A stretch of 7,197 nt of DNA from Planctomycetota bacterium. Lineage in GTDB: Bacteria > Planctomycetota > Phycisphaerae > UBA1845 > CAIVHJ01. The position numbers and the translations under genes are program-made. The notes under the pieces were generated by a model. The model searched no databases. It saw nothing but the letters and a program-made list of their open reading frames with translations, and was not told where the DNA came from. This document shows positions 1 to 6,530 of this stretch, piece by piece. The stretch is from positions 1 to 7,197 of the forward strand of contig JADFJZ010000066.1 in the NCBI GenBank assembly GCA_022565195.1, in the 5' to 3' direction. The number at the start of each line of letters is the position of its first letter. Positions within the stretch are counted from its first letter, which is position 1.

Positions 1-54
1 GGCGGCCGTGTGGCTTTTATCTGGTTTCCGGCTGAGGCCCCGACAGAGCGTGGC

Positions 55-1791
55 CTATTGGGTGCCGGAGGTCGTGCTGAGGCTCGGCGCGGCGGGCTCG
101 ACCGCGGCTTTGGGCTCGGACGGAGTCTGGTCCGTCGCGGCGGCCAGGATGCGATCCAACTGCTTCTTGAAGTCAGCCACTCTGCTGCCCTGTACGGCGC
201 CCATGTTCACCTTGACGACCTTGCTCGAGCCGTCAAGGATAAACATCGTCGGGAAGCTGCTGACTTTGAACAACTTGCCGACTTCCTTGTTCGCATCGAA
301 GACCACGTCGAAGGTGACGCCGAGTTCCTTCAGCTTGGCCAATGACTGTTCCTGCGTAAAGGCCTTGCCCTTGCGCGGTGCATTGGGATCGTCCAGGCAC
401 ACGGCGATGAACCGCACGCCTTTATCTTTGTATTCCTGGTAGACTTGCTCGATGTTGGGCAGTGATTTCTTGCAGAACCCGCACCAGCTCGTGTAGAACT
501 TCAGCACCAGGGCTTTGTCGCTAATGGCGGACGTGTCCACCTTGTAACCCCCGTGGGTCGTGAAGGTCGCCACGGGCGCCGTCTTGCCTTCCAGCAACTG
601 TGCCGGTCTCGGGCGCCGGGCGGTGCTGCGGATGGGAACTTCTACTTTGGAATATTCTGAATCGTCGAATTTCAGCGTGAGGGTCTTGCCGGCGAGGTCC
701 GGCTTATATCCCGCCGGCATTGTGACCGCCACTTGATACTTCTTGCCCGGTTCGATTTCCTGGGTCTCCAGGCTGAGCTTATCGTCGTCCACCGTCGCTT
801 CCAGGAGGTGTACGGGCGAATCTCCGAAGTTGGTCACGGTAATTTTATGCGTGAATTCATTGGGTTTGGGGCGCGAGATCACAAGCTGCTTGGGCTTGAT
901 GTCCAGCCGGGCCAGCGCGGTTCCGGCAACGCGGATCTTGAGATCCGCCTGCTTGGGGTTGTTGGTCTTGAGGCTGATCGATCCGGAAAGCCGGCCCTCT
1001 TTGTACGGCGGCTTGGCGTGAACGATCAATTCAAATTCCTGCCCGGGAACCTTCTCGACGATTTCCGCCGTAAAAGAGGCGCCGATCTGCGGCTTGGACA
1101 AGGTCAGTTCGAGCGGCTGCTCGCCGTTGTTGGTCAGCTTGAGCGTAAAGTCCTTTTCTTCAGTGGGTTTGAGCTGTCGGAAGTTGGCACTGCGTGGTTT
1201 GACGGTGACGTAGTGTTTGATCACGCCGGCGATTGACAGCGTGGCGTTTTGGTTCGTCGGATCGTTGGTCGTCACCCGGATCGTCTTCTTGAATTTGCCG
1301 TACAGTTTCGCCGAGTTCACGGACACCGGGATCTTGCCGGTGGCGCCGGGCTCGATCACTTTGTCAAACTTGCCGGCCAGGGTACACCCGCAAGACGGCT
1401 TGACGTTCAGGATTTTGAGCGGCTTGTCACCGACATTCTTGACTTCGAAAGTGTGCTTCATTTGCCCACCGACCCACTGTTCGCCAAAGTCGTGATTCGG
1501 TGAAACGAATTCCACCTTGGGACCCTGGCCCTGATCTTCCAAGGACTGTCCCGATTCCTTCGGCGTTGCAACGGGCTTGGTCGGAGGCCTCTTAGTCTGC
1601 ACGAGACGGGGAGTGACCTTGGGCTTTTCTTTCTGCTTTTGTTCTTGAAGCTCGTTGGCGGGTTTCTTTTCGGGCGTCTTGGTGTCCTGGGCGGAGGCGA
1701 CATTCGCCAGCGCCATCCCGAATAAGGCGGCGATGCAGCCGAGCATTCGGATGCCATGCAAAGGCGTCAATTTGAGTCTGTCTGCGGTCAT
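55..1791 (-). CDS. Secreted DUF1573-repeat protein with C-terminal TlpA-like thioredoxin domain
   Basis: Predicted exported thiol-disulfide oxidoreductase carried on Ig-like repeats. Numbering is from the ATG at 1791. Residues 1-34 form a signal peptide with a hydrophobic core (MLGCIAALFGMALANV) and a likely cut after ASA. A Lys/Pro/Gln-rich linker follows to about residue 90. Residues 93-190 are a clear DUF1573 domain (FGEQWVGG, then KNVGDKPLKI and PSCGCT with C134 and C136). Two further beta-rich repeats cover about 195-290 and 295-390. A thioredoxin/TlpA domain spans about 403-551, with active site WCGFC (C437, C440) and the cis-proline loop SFPTMF (P514). The tail is low complexity. An upstream in-frame ATG at 1806 adds five residues but has no ribosome site. 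The 1791 ATG has GGAGA eight bases ahead, so I prefer it. The domain calls are firm; the redox partner is unknown, and reductase or resA/tlpA-like cytochrome maturation roles are both possible. Confidence 0.88.
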   Translation of the reverse strand: MTADRLKLTPLHGIRMLGCIAALFGMALANVASAQDTKTPEKKPANELQEQKQKEKPKVTPRLVQTKRPPTKPVATPKESGQSLEDQGQGPKVEFVSPNHDFGEQWVGGQMKHTFEVKNVGDKPLKILNVKPSCGCTLAGKFDKVIEPGATGKIPVSVNSAKLYGKFKKTIRVTTNDPTNQNATLSIAGVIKHYVTVKPRSANFRQLKPTEEKDFTLKLTNNGEQPLELTLSKPQIGASFTAEIVEKVPGQEFELIVHAKPPYKEGRLSGSISLKTNNPKQADLKIRVAGTALARLDIKPKQLVISRPKPNEFTHKITVTNFGDSPVHLLEATVDDDKLSLETQEIEPGKKYQVAVTMPAGYKPDLAGKTLTLKFDDSEYSKVEVPIRSTARRPRPAQLLEGKTAPVATFTTHGGYKVDTSAISDKALVLKFYTSWCGFCKKSLPNIEQVYQEYKDKGVRFIAVCLDDPNAPRKGKAFTQEQSLAKLKELGVTFDVVFDANKEVGKLFKVSSFPTMFILDGSSKVVKVNMGAVQGSRVADFKKQLDRILAAATDQTPSEPKAAVEPAAPSLSTTSGTQ

Positions 1792-1866
1792 CACGAGATT
1801 CTCCATTAGGTTGCAAGAGGGATTTCAGTCACAAACTGCTATCGGCTACGTTTGGATCGGTACATA

Positions 1867-1895
1867 ATGATACAAGCTTGTGAATTGAGAGGCAA
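1867..1895 (-). promoter_or_regulatory. Sigma70-like promoter for the DUF1573/thioredoxin gene
   Basis: On the minus strand, TTGCCT (1895-1890) and TATCAT (1872-1867) are separated by exactly 17 bases. This is a 4/6 match to the -35 consensus and 5/6 to the -10 consensus. Transcription would start near 1860, leaving a leader of roughly 70 bases to the preferred start at 1791. The 119-base gap after mqnD also favours an independent promoter. The call rests on pattern only. Confidence 0.5.
1872..1881. repeat. 10-bp perfect palindrome in the promoter spacer
   Basis: ACAAGCTTGT is a perfect palindrome lying almost wholly in the 17-base spacer, next to the -10 hexamer of the candidate promoter. 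A short dyad in this position could be an operator half-site pair. A 10-bp palindrome can also occur by chance, and no repressor is identified. Confidence 0.25.
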
Positions 1896-1925
1896 GACGT
1901 GACGTTAGTTCTTGGGGCGTCGTGA

Positions 1926-2771
1926 TTAAGGTCTTATAAAATCCAGGTCGCCACATGCCGGAAGCAATCCTGCCTCACAGCCTCTGTCCAGAAGCGTTTG
2001 CACCGCCCCTCGGCCGACGTCTCCGAAATCGAGGGTCCATTTGTTCACATACATCCCCACAAACCGATCTGCCAGCTCCCTGTCCATATCACGGGCGAAT
2101 CCCAAGGCGTAGGCCACCGCCTCCTCACGCCGGCTGAGCCCCAATTCGATGCTCTGATGCAGGATGGTCGCGATTTCACGCATATCCCGAACGCCCAGAT
2201 CTCTCCGTATAGCATTGCCTCCCAATGGCAGGGGCAATCCAGTGTCCTCGTGCCACCATTCTCCGAGGTCTACGATCTTGTGCAAATCCTGGTTGCGATA
2301 CGTCAACTGCCCTTCGTGAATGATCAGCCCTGCATCCGCTTGGCCCGCAGCAACTTGAGTCATAATCTGATCAAACATGACTACCCGGTATCTGAAATTT
2401 CCCGGGCCGAGGAGCAGATTGAGCGCGAGGAATGCCGTGGTCATTTCTCCCGGAATCAGGATTTCCAACCCCTTGAGATCCTCCACTGTCATTGGCTGAC
2501 GGGCGACGACCAGAGGGCCGTAGCGGTCGCCCATGCTCGCACCGCAGTTGAGCAGGGCGTATTGCTCTTTGAGATAGGGATAAGCATGGATACTGATCGC
2601 CGTGATATGGAGTTCGCCGCGCAGGGCCCGCTCGTTGAGCGTCTGGATATCCTGCAGGACATGCTGGAAATCCCATTTATCCGATTGAACCAAGCCCTTG
2701 GCCAGCGCGTAGAACATGAACGCGTCATCAGGATCAGGGCTGTGTCCCAGCAACAATGTTTGCTTTGCCAT
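1926..2771 (-). CDS. mqnD: 1,4-dihydroxy-6-naphthoate synthase (futalosine-pathway menaquinone biosynthesis)
   Basis: MqnD converts cyclic dehypoxanthinyl futalosine to 1,4-dihydroxy-6-naphthoate, a cytoplasmic step of the futalosine route to menaquinone. The 281-residue protein has the usual family length and a periplasmic-binding-protein-like fold pattern. Visible hallmarks are SPDPDDAFMFYAL (residues 11-23), DIQTLNERA (41-49), the ITAIS/HAYPYL stretch (56-67), GASMGDRYGPLVV (77-89), the IHEG loop with a conserved histidine at 152, and LPLGGNAIRRDLG (182-193). The start at 2771 is chosen over an in-frame ATG at 2810 because GGAG lies seven bases ahead of it and the family begins right at this point; the extra 13 residues look like leader sequence. 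No other mqn gene is in the window, so the pathway must be completed elsewhere. The gene is divergent from the FHA regulator and probably monocistronic. Confidence 0.93.
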   Translation of the reverse strand: MAKQTLLLGHSPDPDDAFMFYALAKGLVQSDKWDFQHVLQDIQTLNERALRGELHITAISIHAYPYLKEQYALLNCGASMGDRYGPLVVARQPMTVEDLKGLEILIPGEMTTAFLALNLLLGPGNFRYRVVMFDQIMTQVAAGQADAGLIIHEGQLTYRNQDLHKIVDLGEWWHEDTGLPLPLGGNAIRRDLGVRDMREIATILHQSIELGLSRREEAVAYALGFARDMDRELADRFVGMYVNKWTLDFGDVGRGAVQTLLDRGCEAGLLPACGDLDFIRP

Positions 2772-2808
2772 CGTCTTGCTCCAGCGCGGTCCGCATGTCA
2801 CCCGCAGC

Positions 2809-2837
2809 ATGATATACTATGAATAGTCAGCGGGGAA
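2809..2837 (-). promoter_or_regulatory. Candidate mqnD promoter
   Basis: On the minus strand, TTCCCC (2837-2832) lies 17 bases from TATCAT (2814-2809). The -10 is a 5/6 match and identical to that of the promoter proposed at 1867-1895; the -35 is weak (3/6). Transcription would start near 2802, giving a leader of about 30 bases. This AT-rich patch is the only one in the 128-base divergent region. It also holds TATACT on the plus strand (2813-2818), which has no recognisable -35 partner. Confidence 0.35.
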
Positions 2838-2899
2838 GCTGGGCGGCTTCTGATCGCCGCCGTCCTGCGGACTGAGCCGGCGCCTGAGAAGAGGCAGGT

Positions 2900-4528
2900 A
2901 TGCGGATCCTGGTCAAGGAACTGGACAACATCATATTTGATCTCGCCTTCGAGCGCGAACCCATCCACATTGGATCGCAACCTGGTTGCAGCGTCCATCT
3001 GCCGGACATGCGCATCGATCTGGTTCATGCCATTCTCTCGCCAAGCGGGGAGCGCGGCTGGACCGTCGAGCACACCGCCGGAGAGGCCAAGACCTGGGTC
3101 AACGGCCACGTGCTTCAGCAGCCTCAAGAAGTGTCGCACGGCGACCAGATCACGATCGAAGATTACACGCTCAACATCTATCTGGAGACGCTCGATGATG
3201 ATCTGGGCAAGGTGCGTGCTCCGGCCAAGGCGGCCGGCCGGATCGAGCATGAGTTCCCGCTGCCGGCGGGTGCGATCGTGCGCTCGCGCCGCGAATCATT
3301 GAGTCTCTCGCCGGCCCAAATCGACAATCTGGCGCGTTTTGCTCACCAACTCGGCACCTGCGCTGATATTGCAGCGATGATGGAGACCGTGCTGGTAGAT
3401 CTGGGGCCGCGCTTCATGGCCCGCGCGGTGTGGATCGGCGTTCGCCGCCAAGGCCGAGGACGATTGGATTACATTCAGGGTCGGGACTACAACGACAACG
3501 TCTTCGACCGTCCCAAACTGTATGACAGCCTGTTGAACCGCTGCGTGGGTTACGGCGCCGGTGTGTGGATCCCCCAACTCGAAGATGACGACGCGACCAG
3601 CATCATCGCCGCTCCCATTGTCTCCCCGCAGGGCCGACTCGGCTTGATTTATCTCGATTCCAAGAAGAGCGGCGATCCTTTTTCGGAACGGGATTTTGAT
3701 TATCTGCTCGGCCTGTCGTCGGTGATCGCCGCACATTTGGACTTGCTGGTTCGCGGAGAGATCCAGCGGCGCAAGGCGCTGACCTCCGCGGAAAGCAGCA
3801 TCGTTCAGGCCATTCAAGCCCAGCTCGACCCAAAGGGACTGCCGGAATGGCCGACCTTGCAAGTGGCCGCCCACAGCAAACCGGGGCAGGATGCGGCCTC
3901 CGACGTCTACGACCTCATGCAAATGCCCAACGGCGCAGCCGCGTTCTTCCTTGCCCAAGTGTCCGCCAAGCCCGTCGCCGCCGCGATGGCGATGATCGAA
4001 GCTCGGGCGGCCTTTCGCGTGGCAGTGCTGCACTCGGACATGCCGCACGTCATGTTGCAGGAACTCAACTGGCTGATCTGCGCTCGGCAAGAGAAGATCG
4101 CGATGCAATGCGGCATCGTGCTGGTGGACCCGAAGAACGGCGCCCTGCTGCACAGCAACGCGGGCGCATCATGTGCCGTTGTGGTGGGGCAGAGTGGCCA
4201 ACCCCGCCGCCTGGCCAGCTCGGCCAACCCTCCGCCCCTGGGCACGGCGCCCGATCGCCAGTACGTCACGGGCAGGGGCTTACTCGGCAAGAACGAATCG
4301 CTGGCGATGTATTCGCGGGGTGTGATGCAACTGCAGAATGAGGATCGCACGCCACTCACCGAGGATCGATTCCTGGAAAGTCTCTGTGACGCGTTCGGCA
4401 TGCCCGCCCGCACCGCGCTCGACGAGACTCTGACGGACTTAAATACGTACTCGGAAAGAGGTTATCAGCCGGCGGATGTCACTGTCCTGCTGGCCCATCG
4501 GCCTGCGGATCAACCGGCAGAGATTTGA
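2900..4528 (+). CDS. FHA-GAF-SpoIIE/PP2C-like signalling protein, probable pseudophosphatase
   Basis: This 542-residue cytoplasmic protein resembles RsbU-type regulators. Residues 1-97 form an FHA-like domain (IHIGSQPGCSVHLPD, then WVNGHVL at 66-72 and DQITI). About 137-282 is a GAF domain (TCADIAAMMETVLVDLGPRF, IIAAPIV, GLIYLDSK, FSERDFDYLLGLSSVIAAHL). A short polar helix (283-310) leads into a SpoIIE/RsbU-like region (about 315-535). There the usual GGDYYD, GDVSGKG, SDG and DDxT motifs read ASDVYD (333-338), AQVSAKP (352-358), SRG (472-474) and ADVT (525-528). Only the first metal aspartate survives, so phosphatase activity is doubtful. In the FHA domain the usual GR and SxxH read GS (25-26) and DLVH (40-43). 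A scaffold or sequestering role is inferred; an anti-sigma or anti-anti-sigma partner would be typical but none is adjacent. An AGAGG ribosome site five bases before the ATG supports the start. Confidence 0.82.
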   Translation: MRILVKELDNIIFDLAFEREPIHIGSQPGCSVHLPDMRIDLVHAILSPSGERGWTVEHTAGEAKTWVNGHVLQQPQEVSHGDQITIEDYTLNIYLETLDDDLGKVRAPAKAAGRIEHEFPLPAGAIVRSRRESLSLSPAQIDNLARFAHQLGTCADIAAMMETVLVDLGPRFMARAVWIGVRRQGRGRLDYIQGRDYNDNVFDRPKLYDSLLNRCVGYGAGVWIPQLEDDDATSIIAAPIVSPQGRLGLIYLDSKKSGDPFSERDFDYLLGLSSVIAAHLDLLVRGEIQRRKALTSAESSIVQAIQAQLDPKGLPEWPTLQVAAHSKPGQDAASDVYDLMQMPNGAAAFFLAQVSAKPVAAAMAMIEARAAFRVAVLHSDMPHVMLQELNWLICARQEKIAMQCGIVLVDPKNGALLHSNAGASCAVVVGQSGQPRRLASSANPPPLGTAPDRQYVTGRGLLGKNESLAMYSRGVMQLQNEDRTPLTEDRFLESLCDAFGMPARTALDETLTDLNTYSERGYQPADVTVLLAHRPADQPAEI

Positions 4529-4570
4529 ACTTGTCGGGCACCGAATTGCTGCGTACACTTTAAGTGTTTC

Positions 4571-4596
4571 CTGCGTCGTAAGTTACAGCGACGCAG
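4571..4596 (+). terminator. Hairpin after the FHA regulator, possible terminator
   Basis: A perfect 8-bp stem (CTGCGTCG at 4571-4578 pairing with CGACGCAG at 4589-4596) encloses a 10-base loop, 42 bases after the regulator stop codon. Position and stem strength fit an end-of-transcript structure. There is no T-tract after it on the plus strand, so it is not a canonical intrinsic terminator. Read on the minus strand, it is followed after seven bases by an A-rich then mixed stretch. It may instead stabilise the 3' end or belong to the palindrome cluster. Confidence 0.35.
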
Positions 4597-4705
4597 GGCT
4601 ATGAGCTTCGGTAACACTCGACGACGGGACAGCCGATAAGTATCATAGATGTTGGTCCGTGTGCCTCGACCCATGTAGGTATGTGGTTGGCGTTTATCTT
4701 CCGAG

Positions 4706-4725
4706 CCGTGGCCTTCAGGCCACGG
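4706..4725. repeat. Perfect GC-rich palindromic hairpin with TTCA loop
   Basis: CCGTGGCC (4706-4713) pairs perfectly with GGCCACGG (4718-4725) around a four-base TTCA loop. The compact, GC-rich form resembles REP-type dispersed palindromes found between bacterial genes. Only one full copy is in the window, so dispersal is inferred. The next hairpin has the reverse-oriented TGAAGG core, suggesting a paired arrangement. Confidence 0.5.
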
Positions 4726-4753
4726 ACCGCTGCCACAGCGATTTGCAGAACGT

Positions 4754-4773
4754 CCGGACCCTGAAGGGCCCGG
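4754..4773. repeat. Imperfect palindromic hairpin upstream of the CAP lipoprotein
   Basis: CCGGACCCT (4754-4762) pairs with AGGGCCCGG (4765-4773), with one A-C mismatch and a two-base nominal loop; a realistic fold opens the innermost pair. It ends 30 bases before the lipoprotein start, so it could lie in the leader RNA or be the second half of a REP-like unit with the hairpin at 4706-4725. Confidence 0.4.
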
Positions 4774-4803
4774 CTCAGGGCTGGAGTTGAGGATCCGTGC
4801 GCT

Positions 4804-5520
4804 ATGGATTCAAGACGTTTCCAACAATACCTTGCCGGCGTGCTCGCCTTGGCGGTCAGCTTGGCGGCCGGCTGCGATTCCAGCAGCGTGCAGGGTGTCC
4901 TGGGCCTCGGCGCGGCGAGAGTCATTTGTGACGAGCCCGATGACAGCAGCGCGCCGGCTGCCGAAGTGATTGCGCTGGTCAATCAGGAGCGCGTGCTGCG
5001 CGGCATGAATCCCCTGACCCTCAACGAACGGCTGTCTACCGAGGCGGCGGATTATGCATGCACGATGATTGAGGATGACTTTTTCGGGCACGATCACCCC
5101 GAAACGGGTGACAGCTTCGTGGACCGGCATGGGGCGAGCGAATTCCGCTGCTTCCCCGCCGGTGAAAACCTGGCCACCGGACACACTTCCGCAGAGATGG
5201 TGGTCGAAGACTGGATGAACAGCGACGACCATCGCAAGATCATCCTCAACGACGTCTATCAAGAGATGGGCCTGGGATTGCGCCGGGACTCCGCCGATGG
5301 GAGACTCTTTTGGGTGCAATTCTTCATTGGCGAGCGCGTCGAAGGCTGCATCAGCGATTACGATCTGGAAGAAGACGCCGCCCCGCCGAGCAGGCCTTCT
5401 CATATGCTGACCGGCGGACTCAACGCCACGCCGACGCTGCCCGCCGATCACAATCACGAGCATCTGACGGACAGCCCGCGGGTCAAGCCAGAATCGGTCG
5501 ATCCGACCGTTGGCGAATAA
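4804..5520 (+). CDS. CAP/SCP-domain (YkwD-type) lipoprotein
   Basis: This 238-residue envelope protein has a hydrophobic N-terminus (YLAGVLALAVSL) followed by AAGC, a usable lipobox that would lipidate C24. Residues 53-176 are a bacterial CAP/SCP domain: VIALVNQERVLRGMNPL, then AADYACTMIEDDFFGHDHP, the GENLATGH motif, the VVEDWMNSDDHRKIIL motif and the MGLGL / FWVQFF strands. The residues that form the CAP cavity in the family are present as H96 or H98, E121 and H143. Family members bind lipids, glycans or metals, and their bacterial role is mostly unknown, so no ligand is assigned. The tail (about 183-238) is acidic and Pro-rich, with a small histidine cluster, DHNHEH (215-220). The start has only a distant GAGG. 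The last 38 bases overlap the convergent permease gene. Confidence 0.85.
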   Translation: MDSRRFQQYLAGVLALAVSLAAGCDSSSVQGVLGLGAARVICDEPDDSSAPAAEVIALVNQERVLRGMNPLTLNERLSTEAADYACTMIEDDFFGHDHPETGDSFVDRHGASEFRCFPAGENLATGHTSAEMVVEDWMNSDDHRKIILNDVYQEMGLGLRRDSADGRLFWVQFFIGERVEGCISDYDLEEDAAPPSRPSHMLTGGLNATPTLPADHNHEHLTDSPRVKPESVDPTVGE

Positions 5521-6526
5521 GCACGATCAGAAAGAAGATTCCCCCCAGCACATTGGTCACCACGCCGACCGGCAATTCTGAGTAGTTGTTCTCCGTCGTC
5601 CAGGCCAGGAAGTTGCGCGCGATGCAATCACAAATCGGCAGCAAGCTCGCGCCGAACAAGACACACGCCGGCAACAGCAACCGGTGCGTCGGCCCGACTA
5701 CCGCCCGCATGGTGTGCGGTACCAGCAAGCCCACGAAGGCGATCGGCCCGCAGACAGAGACGACCGCCGCCGTAATCAACGACGCGCAAAAATAGGCCAG
5801 CGCCCGCGAGCGCCGCACGTTTACGCCCCGGCCGGCGGCCATTTGCTCGCCCATCATCAGCAAGTCCAAGTCGCGGTGAATAAACGCCAGTATCACCAAT
5901 CCGCCGAGCAAGATAAGAGAAACCGTCATGGCCTGCGGGTTGTAGTGAAACGCCAGGCCGAGCACGTGATACTCGTCCTGACCGACCACTTCCACGCTGC
6001 CGATCAGCCACAGAATTACGGCTTTGAGTTCGTGCTCCTGCAGAAAATACTGCACTAGAATGATGCCCGCCCCGCAAATGAAGTTGAGGCTCACGCCCGC
6101 GAGCAGTAATGTCGAGGTCGATGATTCGCTGCGCGCCTGCGCGATCGCATAAACGACCAGCACCACCGCCGCCGCGCCGGCAAAGGCCAACACCGTTTGG
6201 CCGACGCCAAAAAGCGCCCCCGCCGGGATCCCAAAGGCCATTCCAACCGCCAGCGCCAAACTCGCCCCGGACGATACGCCCAGCGTAAACGGCGTCGCCA
6301 ATGGATTGCGAAAAATCGCTTGGAAGATCATCCCCGCCAGCGCCAAACCCGCCCCGGCTGCCATGCCCATTTGCAGCCGCGGCATGCGAAGAGTCGCGAT
6401 CACTTCCCGTTCACTTGCTGCGTCGTGTTCCACCGCCCCAATCCGCGGCGCCAGCCAAATGACGAGAATCAGCAACGCCAAGAGGCAAGCGAACAGAGCG
6501 GTATGTCGGGTGCGTGGAAGCATCAC
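5483..6526 (-). CDS. FecCD/BtuC-family ABC importer permease
   Basis: This 347-residue integral membrane subunit belongs to a type II importer for iron-siderophore, haem or corrinoid. Family hallmarks occur in order: the first membrane helix (about 9-26), the LRMPRLQMGMAAGAGLAL block (46-63), FRNPLATPFTLGVSSGASL (72-90), LLAGVSLNF (141-149), GPIAFVGLLVPHTMRAVVG (260-278), which is the ATPase-coupling region, then LLPICDCIAR and ELPVGVVTNVLGGIFF near the end. The hydrophobic pattern fits about ten membrane helices and the length is normal. GTG (6526) is followed directly by ATG (6523); either could start translation. They lie four or seven bases after the ATPase stop with no clear ribosome site, so translational coupling is likely. 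The substrate cannot be fixed from sequence, and the binding protein is outside the window or missing. Confidence 0.92.
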   Translation of the reverse strand: MMLPRTRHTALFACLLALLILVIWLAPRIGAVEHDAASEREVIATLRMPRLQMGMAAGAGLALAGMIFQAIFRNPLATPFTLGVSSGASLALAVGMAFGIPAGALFGVGQTVLAFAGAAAVVLVVYAIAQARSESSTSTLLLAGVSLNFICGAGIILVQYFLQEHELKAVILWLIGSVEVVGQDEYHVLGLAFHYNPQAMTVSLILLGGLVILAFIHRDLDLLMMGEQMAAGRGVNVRRSRALAYFCASLITAAVVSVCGPIAFVGLLVPHTMRAVVGPTHRLLLPACVLFGASLLPICDCIARNFLAWTTENNYSELPVGVVTNVLGGIFFLIVLIRQRSDRPILA

Positions 6527-6530
6527 AATG

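Larger units (their letters stand above)
4529..4803. other. Hairpin-rich intergenic region
   Basis: This stretch of 275 bases lies between the FHA regulator and the CAP lipoprotein, both on the plus strand. No convincing gene was found: the minus-strand open frame crossing it continues antisense into the lipoprotein gene and matches no family I recognise. It holds three distinct inverted repeats, listed separately, at 4571-4596, 4706-4725 and 4754-4773. The lipoprotein promoter should lie here, but no clear -35/-10 pair was identified. Confidence 0.6.

Noticed and set aside
2772..2810. An upstream ATG at 2810 extending mqnD by 13 residues.
   Set aside because: The extension is not family-like and overlaps the candidate -10, while the start at 2771 has a well-placed GGAG.
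1998..2822. A 274-codon plus-strand open frame opposite mqnD.
   Set aside because: It is fully antisense to a clear mqnD, has no family motifs, and long antisense frames are expected in GC-rich DNA.
3296..4153. A 285-codon minus-strand open frame opposite the FHA regulator.
   Set aside because: The composition looks random and rich in His/Arg/Gln, with no domain; the plus-strand frame has continuous FHA and GAF signatures.
4599..4982. A 127-codon minus-strand open frame over the hairpin-rich gap.
   Set aside because: It runs antisense into the lipoprotein gene, spans two strong hairpins and shows no recognisable domain; it is better explained as translation through intergenic palindromes.
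4810..5463. A 217-codon minus-strand open frame opposite the CAP lipoprotein.
   Set aside because: The opposite strand has a lipobox and all CAP motifs; this frame has neither a domain nor a convincing start.
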